Shown one piece after another: positions 1 to 6,559 of a DNA stretch of 8,080 nucleotides (its first letter is position 1; every line of letters begins with the position of its first letter). The notes beneath the pieces are model-generated. The model was not told the origin of the DNA and ran no database searches. It saw only the letters and a list, made by a program, of their open reading frames with translations. The translations under genes and the position numbers were made by a program. This stretch comes from Desulfobulbaceae bacterium UBA2775. GTDB taxonomy: Bacteria > Desulfobacterota > Desulfobulbia > Desulfobulbales > Desulfocapsaceae. Location: assembly GCA_002352445.1 (NCBI GenBank), contig DEIL01000147.1, forward strand, positions 1-8,080, in the 5' to 3' direction.

Positions 1-672
1 ACGCATGGTATCTCGCAACTCGTCCACTGTCTCACCAAGTCCCAGCATGACACCACTTTTCGTGGGAGTTTTAGAACTTATTATTTTTGACTGCTTCAAC
101 AGCTCAAGGGAGCGTTCATACACAGCCTCGGGACGTACTCGGGAATAGAGGCGCGGTACAGTCTCCAGATTATGGTTGAGAACATCAGGACCAGTCTGCA
201 GAATTTTAGCGAGTGCTGTCCAGTTGCCCTGGAGATCAGGGATCAGGATTTCAATACGGGTTCCAGGCGATTGCCTGTGAACCTCTTGGATCGTTTGACT
301 AAAAAGAGAGGCACCTCCATCTGGCAGATCGTCACGTGTCACCGAGGTGATGACCGCATATTTTAGATGCAGCGAGGCAACAGCTTCTGCAACTCTGGAG
401 GGTTCCCCCGGATCAGGCAGGCTCAGCGGCTTGTGGGAGATCGCACAGAAACCGCAATTCCTGGTACACCTCTCTCCGAGGATCATAAAGGTCGCAGTGC
501 CTTTGGAAAAACACTCGAACTGGTTTGGGCATTTGGCCTCCTGACAGACAGTGGTAAGGCTGTTATTGTTGATGAGCCTCTTCATACGTTCATACTCCGG
601 GCCTCTTGGTAGCCTGCGTTTTAACCACTTAGGCTTACGAATCTGAATGCTGTCCCTGTCTACTATTTTCAT
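1..672 (-). CDS. lipA: Lipoyl synthase LipA, 3' end cut by window edge
   Basis: Radical SAM enzyme that inserts two sulfur atoms into a protein-bound octanoyl chain to give the lipoyl group, here presumably on GcvH. The visible 224 residues cover the N-terminal and central parts. An auxiliary [4Fe-4S] cluster motif CX4CX5C lies at C43, C48 and C54, and the radical SAM motif CX3CX2C at C69, C73 and C76 (ERCTRNCGFC). Further family motifs follow: TSVTRDDLPDGGA near residues 107-119, and NHNLETVPRLY followed by VRP near 162-176. The family is usually about 280-300 aa, so roughly the last quarter, including the RSSY-type serine ligand, is outside the window. The ATG at 672-670 overlaps the lipB stop as ATGA, suggesting translational coupling. 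It is the last visible gene of the minus-strand operon. I translated it by hand and found no frame break. Identification is very secure. Confidence 0.97.
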   Translation of the reverse strand, partial: MKIVDRDSIQIRKPKWLKRRLPRGPEYERMKRLINNNSLTTVCQEAKCPNQFECFSKGTATFMILGERCTRNCGFCAISHKPLSLPDPGEPSRVAEAVASLHLKYAVITSVTRDDLPDGGASLFSQTIQEVHRQSPGTRIEILIPDLQGNWTALAKILQTGPDVLNHNLETVPRLYSRVRPEAVYERSLELLKQSKIISSKTPTKSGVMLGLGETVDELRDTMR

Positions 673-1349
673 GCAGCACCACCTGTCACAAGACTTTTTT
701 CAACAGCTGTAAATTGTCGATTAAATACCCGACCAAGCTGATTAATAACATTCTGCTTCACAACTGAAAAATCGATCGGTTCACTGGACTCACCGGCAAC
801 AGAAGTAACCCCAACCCCGGAGAGACCACAGGGCTGGATCCAGCTGAAATGTTCAAAGTCCAGGGTTACATTGAATGCAAGACCATGAAAAGCCACACCG
901 TGTCTGACACGAATGCCTATGGAACCGATCTTATTATCGCCTACCCATATGCCTCTGTTTCTCTCATCACGACCGGCAGTTACGCCGGAATCAGCTGCAC
1001 TGGAAATCATCACTTCTTCCAGCATATCCACATAGGTTTTCACCGACAGTCTTGCCTCACGCAGGTGCATGATAGGATAGATAACAATCTGGCCAGGGCC
1101 GTGATAGGTGATATCGCCTCCCCTTTCAGTTTGGACGATATCCACACCCCGGTTTTTGATAAACTCTTCGCCAACGGTAAGGTTTTCCCGGCCACCTCTT
1201 TTGCCAAGAGTAAAGACAGGCGGGTGCTCAGTGACAAGAAAGATATCAGGCCTATCTTTTTCGAGAAGACGCCACTGGACACAATCCACCTGAAACTGAT
1301 GTGCATCCCGGTAGTCCACCTTCCCCAAATCAATAAGATAGGCCTTCAC
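669..1349 (-). CDS. lipB: Octanoyl-[ACP]:protein octanoyltransferase LipB
   Basis: Transfers octanoate from acyl carrier protein to the target lysine of lipoyl domains, the first step of de novo lipoylation; LipA then adds sulfur. Numbered from the GTG at 1349, the 226-aa protein has the family motif RGGDITYHGPGQ at 76-87, the catalytic lysine in KIGSIGIR (K140) and the catalytic cysteine in WIQPCG (C174), matching the Lys/Cys dyad of LipB. A longer reading from a GTG at 1394 adds 15 residues. I prefer 1349 because it has AGGAG six bases upstream, a second AAGGAG just before that, and it gives the usual LipB N-terminus MKAYLIDLG. With this start the gap after gcvPB is 29 bases. The stop overlaps the lipA start by four bases. 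Cytoplasmic, with no signal peptide seen. Confidence 0.96.
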   Translation of the reverse strand: MKAYLIDLGKVDYRDAHQFQVDCVQWRLLEKDRPDIFLVTEHPPVFTLGKRGGRENLTVGEEFIKNRGVDIVQTERGGDITYHGPGQIVIYPIMHLREARLSVKTYVDMLEEVMISSAADSGVTAGRDERNRGIWVGDNKIGSIGIRVRHGVAFHGLAFNVTLDFEHFSWIQPCGLSGVGVTSVAGESSEPIDFSVVKQNVINQLGRVFNRQFTAVEKSLVTGGAA

Positions 1350-1367
1350 AAGTTTCTCCTGCTCCTT
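1350..1367 (-). promoter_or_regulatory. Ribosome binding site deciding the lipB start
   Basis: Read on the minus strand, AAGGAG (1367-1362) is followed by AGGAG (1360-1356), six bases and then GTG at 1349. These purine-rich sites sit inside the longer GTG-1394 reading frame, which argues that the real start is the downstream GTG. Seen directly; the start choice is inference. Confidence 0.7.
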
Positions 1368-1378
1368 CTGCTCAGAGA

Positions 1379-2833
1379 TTAACCGCAGAGGCACGGATTT
1401 CGAGCAGCCTGGGTTTCATCCAACCGTTTCACCTTGAAGCGACTGGGGGAATTATGCAGTAAATCCGGATCAGTTTCGGCCTCCTTGACGATCTTCTTAA
1501 CAACTTCAATGAAGGTGTCGAGCTCTTCAAGGCTCTCGGTTTCTGTCGGCTCGATCATAATAGCTCCAGGCACCACCAGAGGAAAGTAGATGGTCGGAGG
1601 GTGGTAACCGCAATCCATGAGACGTTTGGCGATATCAAGGGTGCTGACATTATTTTCCTGCTGATTTTTATCAGAAAAGACAGCCTCATGCATACATGGC
1701 CTGTCATAGGCCAGATGCAGGTGGTCCTTGAGTTTCACCTTGACATAGCTGGCATTAAGCACAGCATATTGACTGGCTTTTTCCAGGTATTCAGCCCCCA
1801 TGGTCAGGATATAGCAAAAAGCCCTGACCAGGACACCGTAGTTCCCGTGGAACCCATGCATGCGACCTATAGATGCCGTATCTTCCACCTGTTTGTAGGT
1901 TGAGCCGTCAAAATCAACCCTTGGAGAAGGCAGGAATTTTTTTAATTCTTCCACCACACACACCGGACCTGCACCAGGACCGCCACCTCCATGTGGGGTA
2001 GAAAAGGTCTTGTGCAGATTAAGATGGAGAACATCTACACCACACTTTTTCAAGTCGACGATTCCCATGATGGCGTTCATGTTGGCACCGTCACCATAGA
2101 CAAGACCACCTTTTTCATGGACAATTTCAGCAATCTCCCGGATATTCTCCTCAAAAAGCCCCAGGGTGTTTGGATTGGTAATCATGATACCGGCAGTTTC
2201 CTCGTCCATCAGCTCACGAATTTGCTCAACGTCGAGGATCCCGCGTTCACCGGATTTTATTGGAACAGGTTTGTATCCACAGAGGGCTGCACTGGCAGGA
2301 TTAGTGCCATGTGCTGTATCGGGCATGAGGATTTTGGATCGTTTTTTCCCTTTGTTCTGATGGTAGGCATCAAATATCAGCATACCTGCCAACTCACCAT
2401 GGGCGCCGGCTGCCGGCTGCACGGAGACTGCATCAAGTCCTGTAATCTCAGCAAGAAAATTCTGCAGTTCATAGATTATCCGCAGTGTTCCCTGGCAATA
2501 TTCATCATCCAGCAGGGGATGTGCTGAGGTGATCTCCTCTGCACCAGCATGTTTTTCATTGATCTTCGGATTATACTTCATGGTGCATGAACCCAAGGGA
2601 TACATGCCGGTATCAACACCAAAATTCCACTGGGAAAGTCTGGTATAGTGCCGTACGACTTCTACTTCACTCAGATCAGGGAAATCAGGGCCTTCACCGC
2701 ACAGTTCATCAGCAAGTGCTGCTGCAGGGACATCACTCTCCGGGATGCTCATCCCGTTTCTGCCTTTTTTCCCTTTTTCCCAGAGCAGAGGCTCATCCAT
2801 AATCAGTCCGCTTCTTCCTGGTCCATTCTTCAT
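1379..2833 (-). CDS. gcvPB: Glycine dehydrogenase (decarboxylating) subunit 2
   Basis: PLP-binding half of the split P protein. With GcvPA it decarboxylates glycine and passes the aminomethyl group to the lipoyl arm of GcvH. The 484-aa length is normal for the subunit-2 family. Visible motifs are FGVDTGMYPLGSCTMKYNPK at 71-90, PDTAHGTNPASAA at 171-183, YGDGANMNA at 246-254, and LNLHKTFSTPHGGGGPGAGP at 271-290. K275 in the last motif is the expected Schiff-base lysine, followed by the glycine-rich loop. The ATG at 2833 overlaps the gcvPA stop as ATGA, has GAGGTG shortly upstream, and keeps the N-terminal WEKGKKGRNGMSIPESDVP region typical of the family. An in-frame ATG twelve codons in has a poorer ribosome binding site. 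The C-terminus ends in a cysteine pair (CLCG) of unknown meaning. Cytoplasmic. Confidence 0.97.
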   Translation of the reverse strand: MKNGPGRSGLIMDEPLLWEKGKKGRNGMSIPESDVPAAALADELCGEGPDFPDLSEVEVVRHYTRLSQWNFGVDTGMYPLGSCTMKYNPKINEKHAGAEEITSAHPLLDDEYCQGTLRIIYELQNFLAEITGLDAVSVQPAAGAHGELAGMLIFDAYHQNKGKKRSKILMPDTAHGTNPASAALCGYKPVPIKSGERGILDVEQIRELMDEETAGIMITNPNTLGLFEENIREIAEIVHEKGGLVYGDGANMNAIMGIVDLKKCGVDVLHLNLHKTFSTPHGGGGPGAGPVCVVEELKKFLPSPRVDFDGSTYKQVEDTASIGRMHGFHGNYGVLVRAFCYILTMGAEYLEKASQYAVLNASYVKVKLKDHLHLAYDRPCMHEAVFSDKNQQENNVSTLDIAKRLMDCGYHPPTIYFPLVVPGAIMIEPTETESLEELDTFIEVVKKIVKEAETDPDLLHNSPSRFKVKRLDETQAARNPCLCG

Positions 2834-4164
2834 TTTTTCACCTCACTGATAACTGTATCCAAAACTTCCTTTGATGCGGTTTCGGTAACACAGAAAAGAT
2901 ATCTGTTGTCAAAGCCCGGATAATATTTTGCAAGATCCAGCCCGGCCACGATTTTCTGCTCCATAAGCCGTTTCTGAACAGGTCTGAAATCGTCTTTAAA
3001 CTCAACAACAAACTCATTAAAAGTGGGTGAGGAGAAACAGACGCTGGCACCGGCCTCTTCCAATCCCTGTTTAAGGTACTCCGACCTGTCATAGTTCAAT
3101 CTGGCGAGTTTTCTCAGCCCGGTTCCACCAAGGGATGCCATATACATAGCTGCCGTGAGGGTGCATATTCCCTGGTTGGAACAGATATTTGATGTTGCTT
3201 TCTCACGTCTTATGTGCTGCTCTCGAGTGGCAAGGGTCAGAACATATCCGCGATTTCCATCGAGATCGGTAGTCTCTCCAACAAGACGGCCAGGGAGATT
3301 ACGGACATATTTTTTCTTACAGCCAAACATACCAAGCCCTGGCCCTCCAAAGGATTCCGGCATTCCGAAGCTCTGCCCTTCGCCACAGACGATATCGGCA
3401 CCTTCATCACCCGGATTCTTCAGTAGACCAAAAGCAAGGGGTTCGGAAAAACCGGCCACAAACAGAGCACCCGCCTGATGAATTGCCTCGGCCGCTGCTT
3501 CCATCTCTTCAACGACACCAAAGAAGTTAGGAGACTGAAGCGCCACTGCGGCAAAATCATCTTCGCCGGAAAGGGATGAAAAATCTGTTCGTCCATTCTC
3601 CAGGAAGGGCAATTCAACTATTTCAAACTCAGTCGGATGAAAATAGGTGCGTACCACCTCGCGAAAATGGGGGTGAATTGCAGCCGACATGGCAACACGC
3701 TTTTTTTTCTTGCCAATGCGCAGTCCCATGAGCAACGCCTCGGCCAGAGCTGAGGCACCGTCATACATGGAGGCATTGGCCACATCCACCCCAAGAAGCC
3801 TGGCTGTCAGGGTCTGGTATTCAAAAAGACCCTGTAAGGTACCCTGCGCCATCTCCGGCTGATAGGGTGTGTACGCAGTCAATAATTCGGACCGCCCCAT
3901 GATACTGGGAATGGTGCTTGGAATGTTGTGCTGGTATCTCCCGGCACCAAGGAGTACAGTATGCTCCGGGGTCACCTTCATCATTGTCCTGATTTCAGCC
4001 ATATATTTGTTCAGGCCCCATTCAGTTTTTGGGTCCGGCAAAGCCATTTCCTTATCATAACGACACGATTCAGGGACGGTAATGAAGAGTTCTTCAAAAT
4101 CTTTTACCCCAATAGCGTCAAACATATTCCGAATATCTTCATCGGTATGTGGCAGGTAACGCAT
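2830..4164 (-). CDS. gcvPA: Glycine dehydrogenase (decarboxylating) subunit 1
   Basis: Partner half of the split P protein; the GcvPA/GcvPB pair replaces the single ~950-aa GcvP of enteric bacteria. The 444-aa protein begins MRYLPHTDEDIRNM, a typical subunit-1 start. Conserved blocks are LGAGRYQHNIPSTIPSI at 72-88, TAYTPYQPEMAQGTLQGLFEYQT at about 96-118, NASMYDGASALAEA at 130-143, SFGGPGLGMFGC at 271-282, and REQHIRREKATSNICSNQ at 314-331. These belong to the aminotransferase-fold P-protein family. This subunit lacks the PLP lysine loop, which sits in GcvPB. The start has GAGGA about seven bases upstream. It follows gcvH by 41 bases and overlaps gcvPB by four, so the two subunits are probably translated together in matched amounts. 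Confidence 0.97.
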   Translation of the reverse strand: MRYLPHTDEDIRNMFDAIGVKDFEELFITVPESCRYDKEMALPDPKTEWGLNKYMAEIRTMMKVTPEHTVLLGAGRYQHNIPSTIPSIMGRSELLTAYTPYQPEMAQGTLQGLFEYQTLTARLLGVDVANASMYDGASALAEALLMGLRIGKKKKRVAMSAAIHPHFREVVRTYFHPTEFEIVELPFLENGRTDFSSLSGEDDFAAVALQSPNFFGVVEEMEAAAEAIHQAGALFVAGFSEPLAFGLLKNPGDEGADIVCGEGQSFGMPESFGGPGLGMFGCKKKYVRNLPGRLVGETTDLDGNRGYVLTLATREQHIRREKATSNICSNQGICTLTAAMYMASLGGTGLRKLARLNYDRSEYLKQGLEEAGASVCFSSPTFNEFVVEFKDDFRPVQKRLMEQKIVAGLDLAKYYPGFDNRYLFCVTETASKEVLDTVISEVKK

Positions 4165-4205
4165 GGTATATCCTCACTCGTAAAATTGACATCCATTCAC
4201 AAAGA

Positions 4206-4604
4206 TTATTCGTCTTTTAGTACACCAAGATATGCATCACGGTCAAAAAGCTGCTCGATCTCCTGAGTATCTTTGGGTTTGATCTCAACTATCCACCCAC
4301 CGTAGGGATCCTGGTTAAGCAGTTCAGGAGTGTCTTCCAGCTCTTCATTAATGGCGACGACCTCGCCTCCAACAGGAATGTAGAGTTCAGATACAGCCTT
4401 TACCGATTCCAGTGTGCCGAATTCGTCACCTTCTTCAAAGGTGTCGCCTACATCAGGCATTTCAACAAAAACTATATCTCCCATCTGATCCTGGGCGTAG
4501 TCACTAATTCCTATCTTGATTGTATCACCAGTGAGCTTGGCCCACTCGTGATCTTTGGTGTAGCGAACATCTTCCGGTAAATTCAGCTCATGGACCTCTT
4601 TCAT
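4206..4604 (-). CDS. gcvH: Glycine cleavage system H protein (lipoyl carrier)
   Basis: Small lipoyl-bearing carrier that shuttles the aminomethyl group from P to T and is reoxidised by L (Lpd). It is 132 aa, close to the usual 125-135. The lipoylation site is the lysine in GTLESVKAVSELYIPVGGEV: K69, flanked by the expected E66-S67-V68 and A70-V71. The N-terminal region has YTKDHEWAKL, and the C-terminal half has NEELEDTPELLNQDPYGGWIVEIK, both characteristic. The ATG at 4604 has GGAGG seven bases upstream. It lies 18 bases after gcvT and 41 before gcvPA. It is the likely substrate of the LipB and LipA encoded downstream in the same cluster. Confidence 0.98.
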   Translation of the reverse strand: MKEVHELNLPEDVRYTKDHEWAKLTGDTIKIGISDYAQDQMGDIVFVEMPDVGDTFEEGDEFGTLESVKAVSELYIPVGGEVVAINEELEDTPELLNQDPYGGWIVEIKPKDTQEIEQLFDRDAYLGVLKDE

Positions 4605-4622
4605 TGTAATTCCTCCATTTTT

Positions 4623-5906
4623 TTATAGCATTTCTCTCATTGGCCGTCGGGCAGTCCTGTCCGGCCTGATATCTTGACGAATTTCAACCTTTATTTTCCG
4701 TTTGCCATCTGTAAGTACAACAATATCTCCCGGCATGAACTGCCGGTTGACCTTGACAAAGCCACAGGAAAGCCCCCGTGGTACAAAGTCTTCTGGTTTT
4801 CCGCTTTCTACCGATGTAGCAGTACTGACGATACTCTCGTCCACTCGGCCAATGGCCATATCTGTGGCACAGGTCAGAATTGTTCCAACTTTGGTTCCGG
4901 TTGCATCAGCGACGTAGGATTTGTCGGATACCACCATTTTCCTCGGATCATAACCGGCAAACGGTAGGGTATACTCCACAGCGACGAGTGACGACAATGC
5001 CTCAGCTCCGAAAAATTCTTTACTGAATTGTCCTTTTTCATCTCTTTCAGCCAGAGCAAATGGCCATGGGGTTTCAGCAAACGGCCAATCTCCGACATCC
5101 TGATGTGAAAGGGGTAACACCGCTCCTGCTCGCAAAGAGTCACGGGCGGCAAGACCGCAAGGCTCAATAGAATATTCCTTTCCCGCTTTAAGCAGCCCTT
5201 CCCAAAGAGAAATAAGTTTATCAGGGGCCATAAAAATCTCAAATCCAAATTCACCTGTATAGCCGGTACGGGAAAGGAGTATGGGAGTACCATCACTCAG
5301 TTCGACAGTTTCCACTCCTCTCACCCCATCTTCAAACCATCCTTTAAAAGAGAAGTAAGGGAATTTCTCAAAAACTGTGCTCGGTTCCTTGAGAAGTTTT
5401 CCTAGGATTTTTGCCGAATCGGGCCCCTGGATATCTACCTTTCCAACACGATCGGTCAGATCTGTTATCTCGACCTGCATCTCCCCGGCATGCTCTGCCA
5501 AATGAGTGGCAATCGGCCCTCCCATTCCTGCATTGACAACTAACATATATAAGCTGTCAGTGACCTGGGAAACAATACTGTCATCCAGGACGTGACCCTC
5601 CTGACTCAGAAAGAGACCATAGACCGAGCGTCCTTCAACCAGACATGTTTTCTTCAAACCGAGACATTGCTCCAGATCCTTTGAAAAGTATTTCTGCAGC
5701 AAAGTTCTTGCGTCCTCACCCTGCACGGTAATAACCGCCATGTGGCTTGTGTCAAAAAGTCCGGCAGATTTTATGACTGCCAAGTGCTCACCTTTGACTC
5801 CCAGAGGATACCACAGGGGCATATCATAGGCGCCAAAGGCGGCCATATTGGCACCATTTTCCACATGCCAATCGTGCAACAGGGTAGTTTTTATTTCTTT
5901 GTTCAT
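4623..5906 (-). CDS. gcvT: Aminomethyltransferase (T protein), divergent long form
   Basis: Takes the aminomethyl group from GcvH and, with tetrahydrofolate, gives methylene-THF and ammonia. Family signs: MPLWYPLGVKGEHLAVIKSAGLFDTSHM at about 29-56; GHVLDDSIV at 104-112, with the putative catalytic aspartate at D108 or D109; VDIQGPDSAKIL at 157-168; LSRTGYTGEFGFEIF at 211-225; and CGLAARDSLR at 250-259. At 427 aa it is about 50-65 residues longer than common GcvT. After CGLAARDSLR the usual LEAG...LYG run is replaced by AGAVLPLSHQDVGDWPFAE, an extra stretch lies near 355-380, and the C-terminus ends RPDRTARRPMREML in place of the usual ...PF ending. Reading frame and codon use look continuous, so this is probably a subfamily trait and not a frameshift. 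GGGAGG lies eight bases before the ATG. Position between the regulator and gcvH supports the assignment. Confidence 0.92.
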   Translation of the reverse strand: MNKEIKTTLLHDWHVENGANMAAFGAYDMPLWYPLGVKGEHLAVIKSAGLFDTSHMAVITVQGEDARTLLQKYFSKDLEQCLGLKKTCLVEGRSVYGLFLSQEGHVLDDSIVSQVTDSLYMLVVNAGMGGPIATHLAEHAGEMQVEITDLTDRVGKVDIQGPDSAKILGKLLKEPSTVFEKFPYFSFKGWFEDGVRGVETVELSDGTPILLSRTGYTGEFGFEIFMAPDKLISLWEGLLKAGKEYSIEPCGLAARDSLRAGAVLPLSHQDVGDWPFAETPWPFALAERDEKGQFSKEFFGAEALSSLVAVEYTLPFAGYDPRKMVVSDKSYVADATGTKVGTILTCATDMAIGRVDESIVSTATSVESGKPEDFVPRGLSCGFVKVNRQFMPGDIVVLTDGKRKIKVEIRQDIRPDRTARRPMREML

Positions 5907-5917
5907 ACTGTAAGCCT

Positions 5918-5939
5918 CCCATGGGTAACTCTGGTTACC
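5918..5939. repeat. Inverted repeat and palindrome between regulator and gcvT
   Basis: The 54-base gap between the regulator stop and gcvT holds GGTAAC (5924-5929), a TCTG loop and GTTACC (5934-5939), a perfect 6-bp inverted repeat. The adjoining CCCATGGG (5918-5925) is an 8-bp palindrome that touches both the repeat and the gcvT ribosome binding site at about 5915-5920. There is no T-run on the minus-strand side after the hairpin, so it does not look like a rho-independent terminator. It could be an operator, an mRNA hairpin affecting gcvT translation, or chance. Confidence 0.4.
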
Positions 5940-5960
5940 GGAAATAAATAGCTTTGACCA

Positions 5961-6404
5961 TCAGACAGCCAAAGGTACCTTAAGATTGAAACTTTTATAG
6001 ATTACAAAAGTTTCAACAGAGCGGACATTCTCAATCTGAGAAACCTCTTCAGTGTAAAACTCAAGCATGCCAAATTGTTTTTTCAACATGACCATGACAA
6101 GGAGGTCAAAGCGTCCGGTCACCACACAGACAGAGGTTACACCACGAAGTTTACTGAACTCTTCTCCCTTACCAACAAGGTTCATATCCTTCAGCTTAAC
6201 ACCAACCATGACCAGATATTTATCAGGAATCGCCTCAGGATTCACAAAACCTGCGATCTCCAGCACTCCCTCTTTCTGAAGTCTTTTGACCCTTGCTCGA
6301 ACAGTACCTTCGGAAACAAGAAGATCATCAGCAATTTTCTTAAATGCAACCCTGCCATTCTTCAGATGGTTAATGATGGAGATATTAATTTCGTCGATTT
6401 TCAT
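5961..6404 (-). CDS. Lrp/AsnC-family transcriptional regulator
   Basis: DNA-binding protein likely to sense an amino acid, glycine being the obvious guess from its neighbours. From the ATG at 6404 it is 147 aa, a normal Lrp/AsnC length. The N-terminal winged HTH spans about residues 3-50: KIDEINISIINHLKNGR, then KKIADDLLVSEGTVRARVKRLQKEGVLE as recognition helix and wing. The C-terminal RAM effector domain runs from about 62 to 140 and includes VVTGRFDLLVMV at 94-105, matching the family's G-x-(Y/F)-D-L pocket motif. A GTG at 6416 would add four residues (MQWQ); I prefer 6404 because AAAGGTG lies nine bases upstream and MKIDEIN is the usual family start. It is the first gene of the operon and so is probably autoregulated. 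The ligand is not shown by the sequence, and no specific orthologue symbol is justified. Confidence 0.93.
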   Translation of the reverse strand: MKIDEINISIINHLKNGRVAFKKIADDLLVSEGTVRARVKRLQKEGVLEIAGFVNPEAIPDKYLVMVGVKLKDMNLVGKGEEFSKLRGVTSVCVVTGRFDLLVMVMLKKQFGMLEFYTEEVSQIENVRSVETFVIYKSFNLKVPLAV

Positions 6405-6438
6405 TTGCCATTGCACCTTTTTGATTTATCTGGTAGAT

Positions 6439-6467
6439 ATCTTACAAAACACTGACGACACTGTCAA
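6439..6467 (-). promoter_or_regulatory. Sigma70-type promoter for the regulator-gcv-lip operon
   Basis: On the minus strand a perfect -35 TTGACA (6467-6462) is followed by a 17-bp spacer and the -10 TAAGAT (6444-6439), which matches four of six TATAAT positions. Transcription would start near 6432, leaving a leader of about 28 bases before the ATG at 6404. This is too short for a riboswitch. The spacer and -35 contain the small inverted repeat GACA-C-TGTC (6457-6465). Seen directly; activity is inferred. Confidence 0.72.
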
Positions 6468-6485
6468 TAATTAATTAAATATTTG
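6465..6485. promoter_or_regulatory. AT-rich imperfect palindrome, candidate operator
   Basis: A 21-bp stretch has dyad symmetry of the form CAA-2-ATT-1-A-1-T-1-AAT-2-TTG (arms match at 8 of 10 symmetric position pairs). It overlaps the -35 element of the minus-strand promoter by three bases and lies in the divergent region next to the regulator gene. Lrp/AsnC proteins bind AT-rich imperfect palindromes of about this size, so it is a plausible autoregulatory site. AT-rich DNA makes chance symmetry common, so confidence is modest. Confidence 0.38.
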
Positions 6486-6523
6486 CTTATTCCGTAATTT
6501 TAGCCCGAATACAAATCGTTTGC

Positions 6524-6542
6524 TCAACTCAGAATCAACTCA
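6524..6542 (+). repeat. Tandem direct repeat TCAACTCA in the lpd leader
   Basis: TCAACTCA occurs at 6524-6531 and again at 6535-6542, with starts 11 bp apart, about one helical turn. The pair lies just upstream of the lpd ribosome binding site AAGGGGG (6548-6554). Spacing by one turn is typical of a site for a protein that binds the same DNA face, but it may also act in mRNA or be chance. No convincing -35/-10 pair for lpd was found near it. Confidence 0.4.
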
Positions 6543-6559
6543 ATCTTAAGGGGGATAGC

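Noticed and set aside
849..1382. 177-codon open frame on the plus strand opposite lipB
   Set aside because: Lies entirely antisense to a clear lipB with catalytic residues, has no family resemblance, and has no good ribosome binding site; it is a shadow frame.
1991..2527. 178-codon open frame on the plus strand opposite gcvPB
   Set aside because: Antisense to the conserved PLP-binding core of gcvPB; its sequence resembles no protein family and is explained by the codon pattern of the real gene.
4874..5296. 140-codon minus-strand frame overlapping gcvT in another frame
   Set aside because: Considered as a sign of a gcvT frameshift, but the gcvT frame is continuous with recognisable motifs through this part, so the overlapping frame is chance.
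5924..5939. Rho-independent terminator after the regulator gene
   Set aside because: The stem is short (6 bp, half AT) and is not followed by a T-run on the minus strand, so read-through into gcvT is expected.
6483..6512. Promoter for lpd (TTGCTT with GAATAC 18 bp later)
   Set aside because: The -35 is partial and the -10 matches only two of six consensus positions; not good enough to annotate.
6405..6559. Glycine riboswitch upstream of the gcv operon
   Set aside because: The predicted leader is only about 28 bases and the gap before gcvT only 54, too short for a glycine aptamer, and no typical paired elements were seen.
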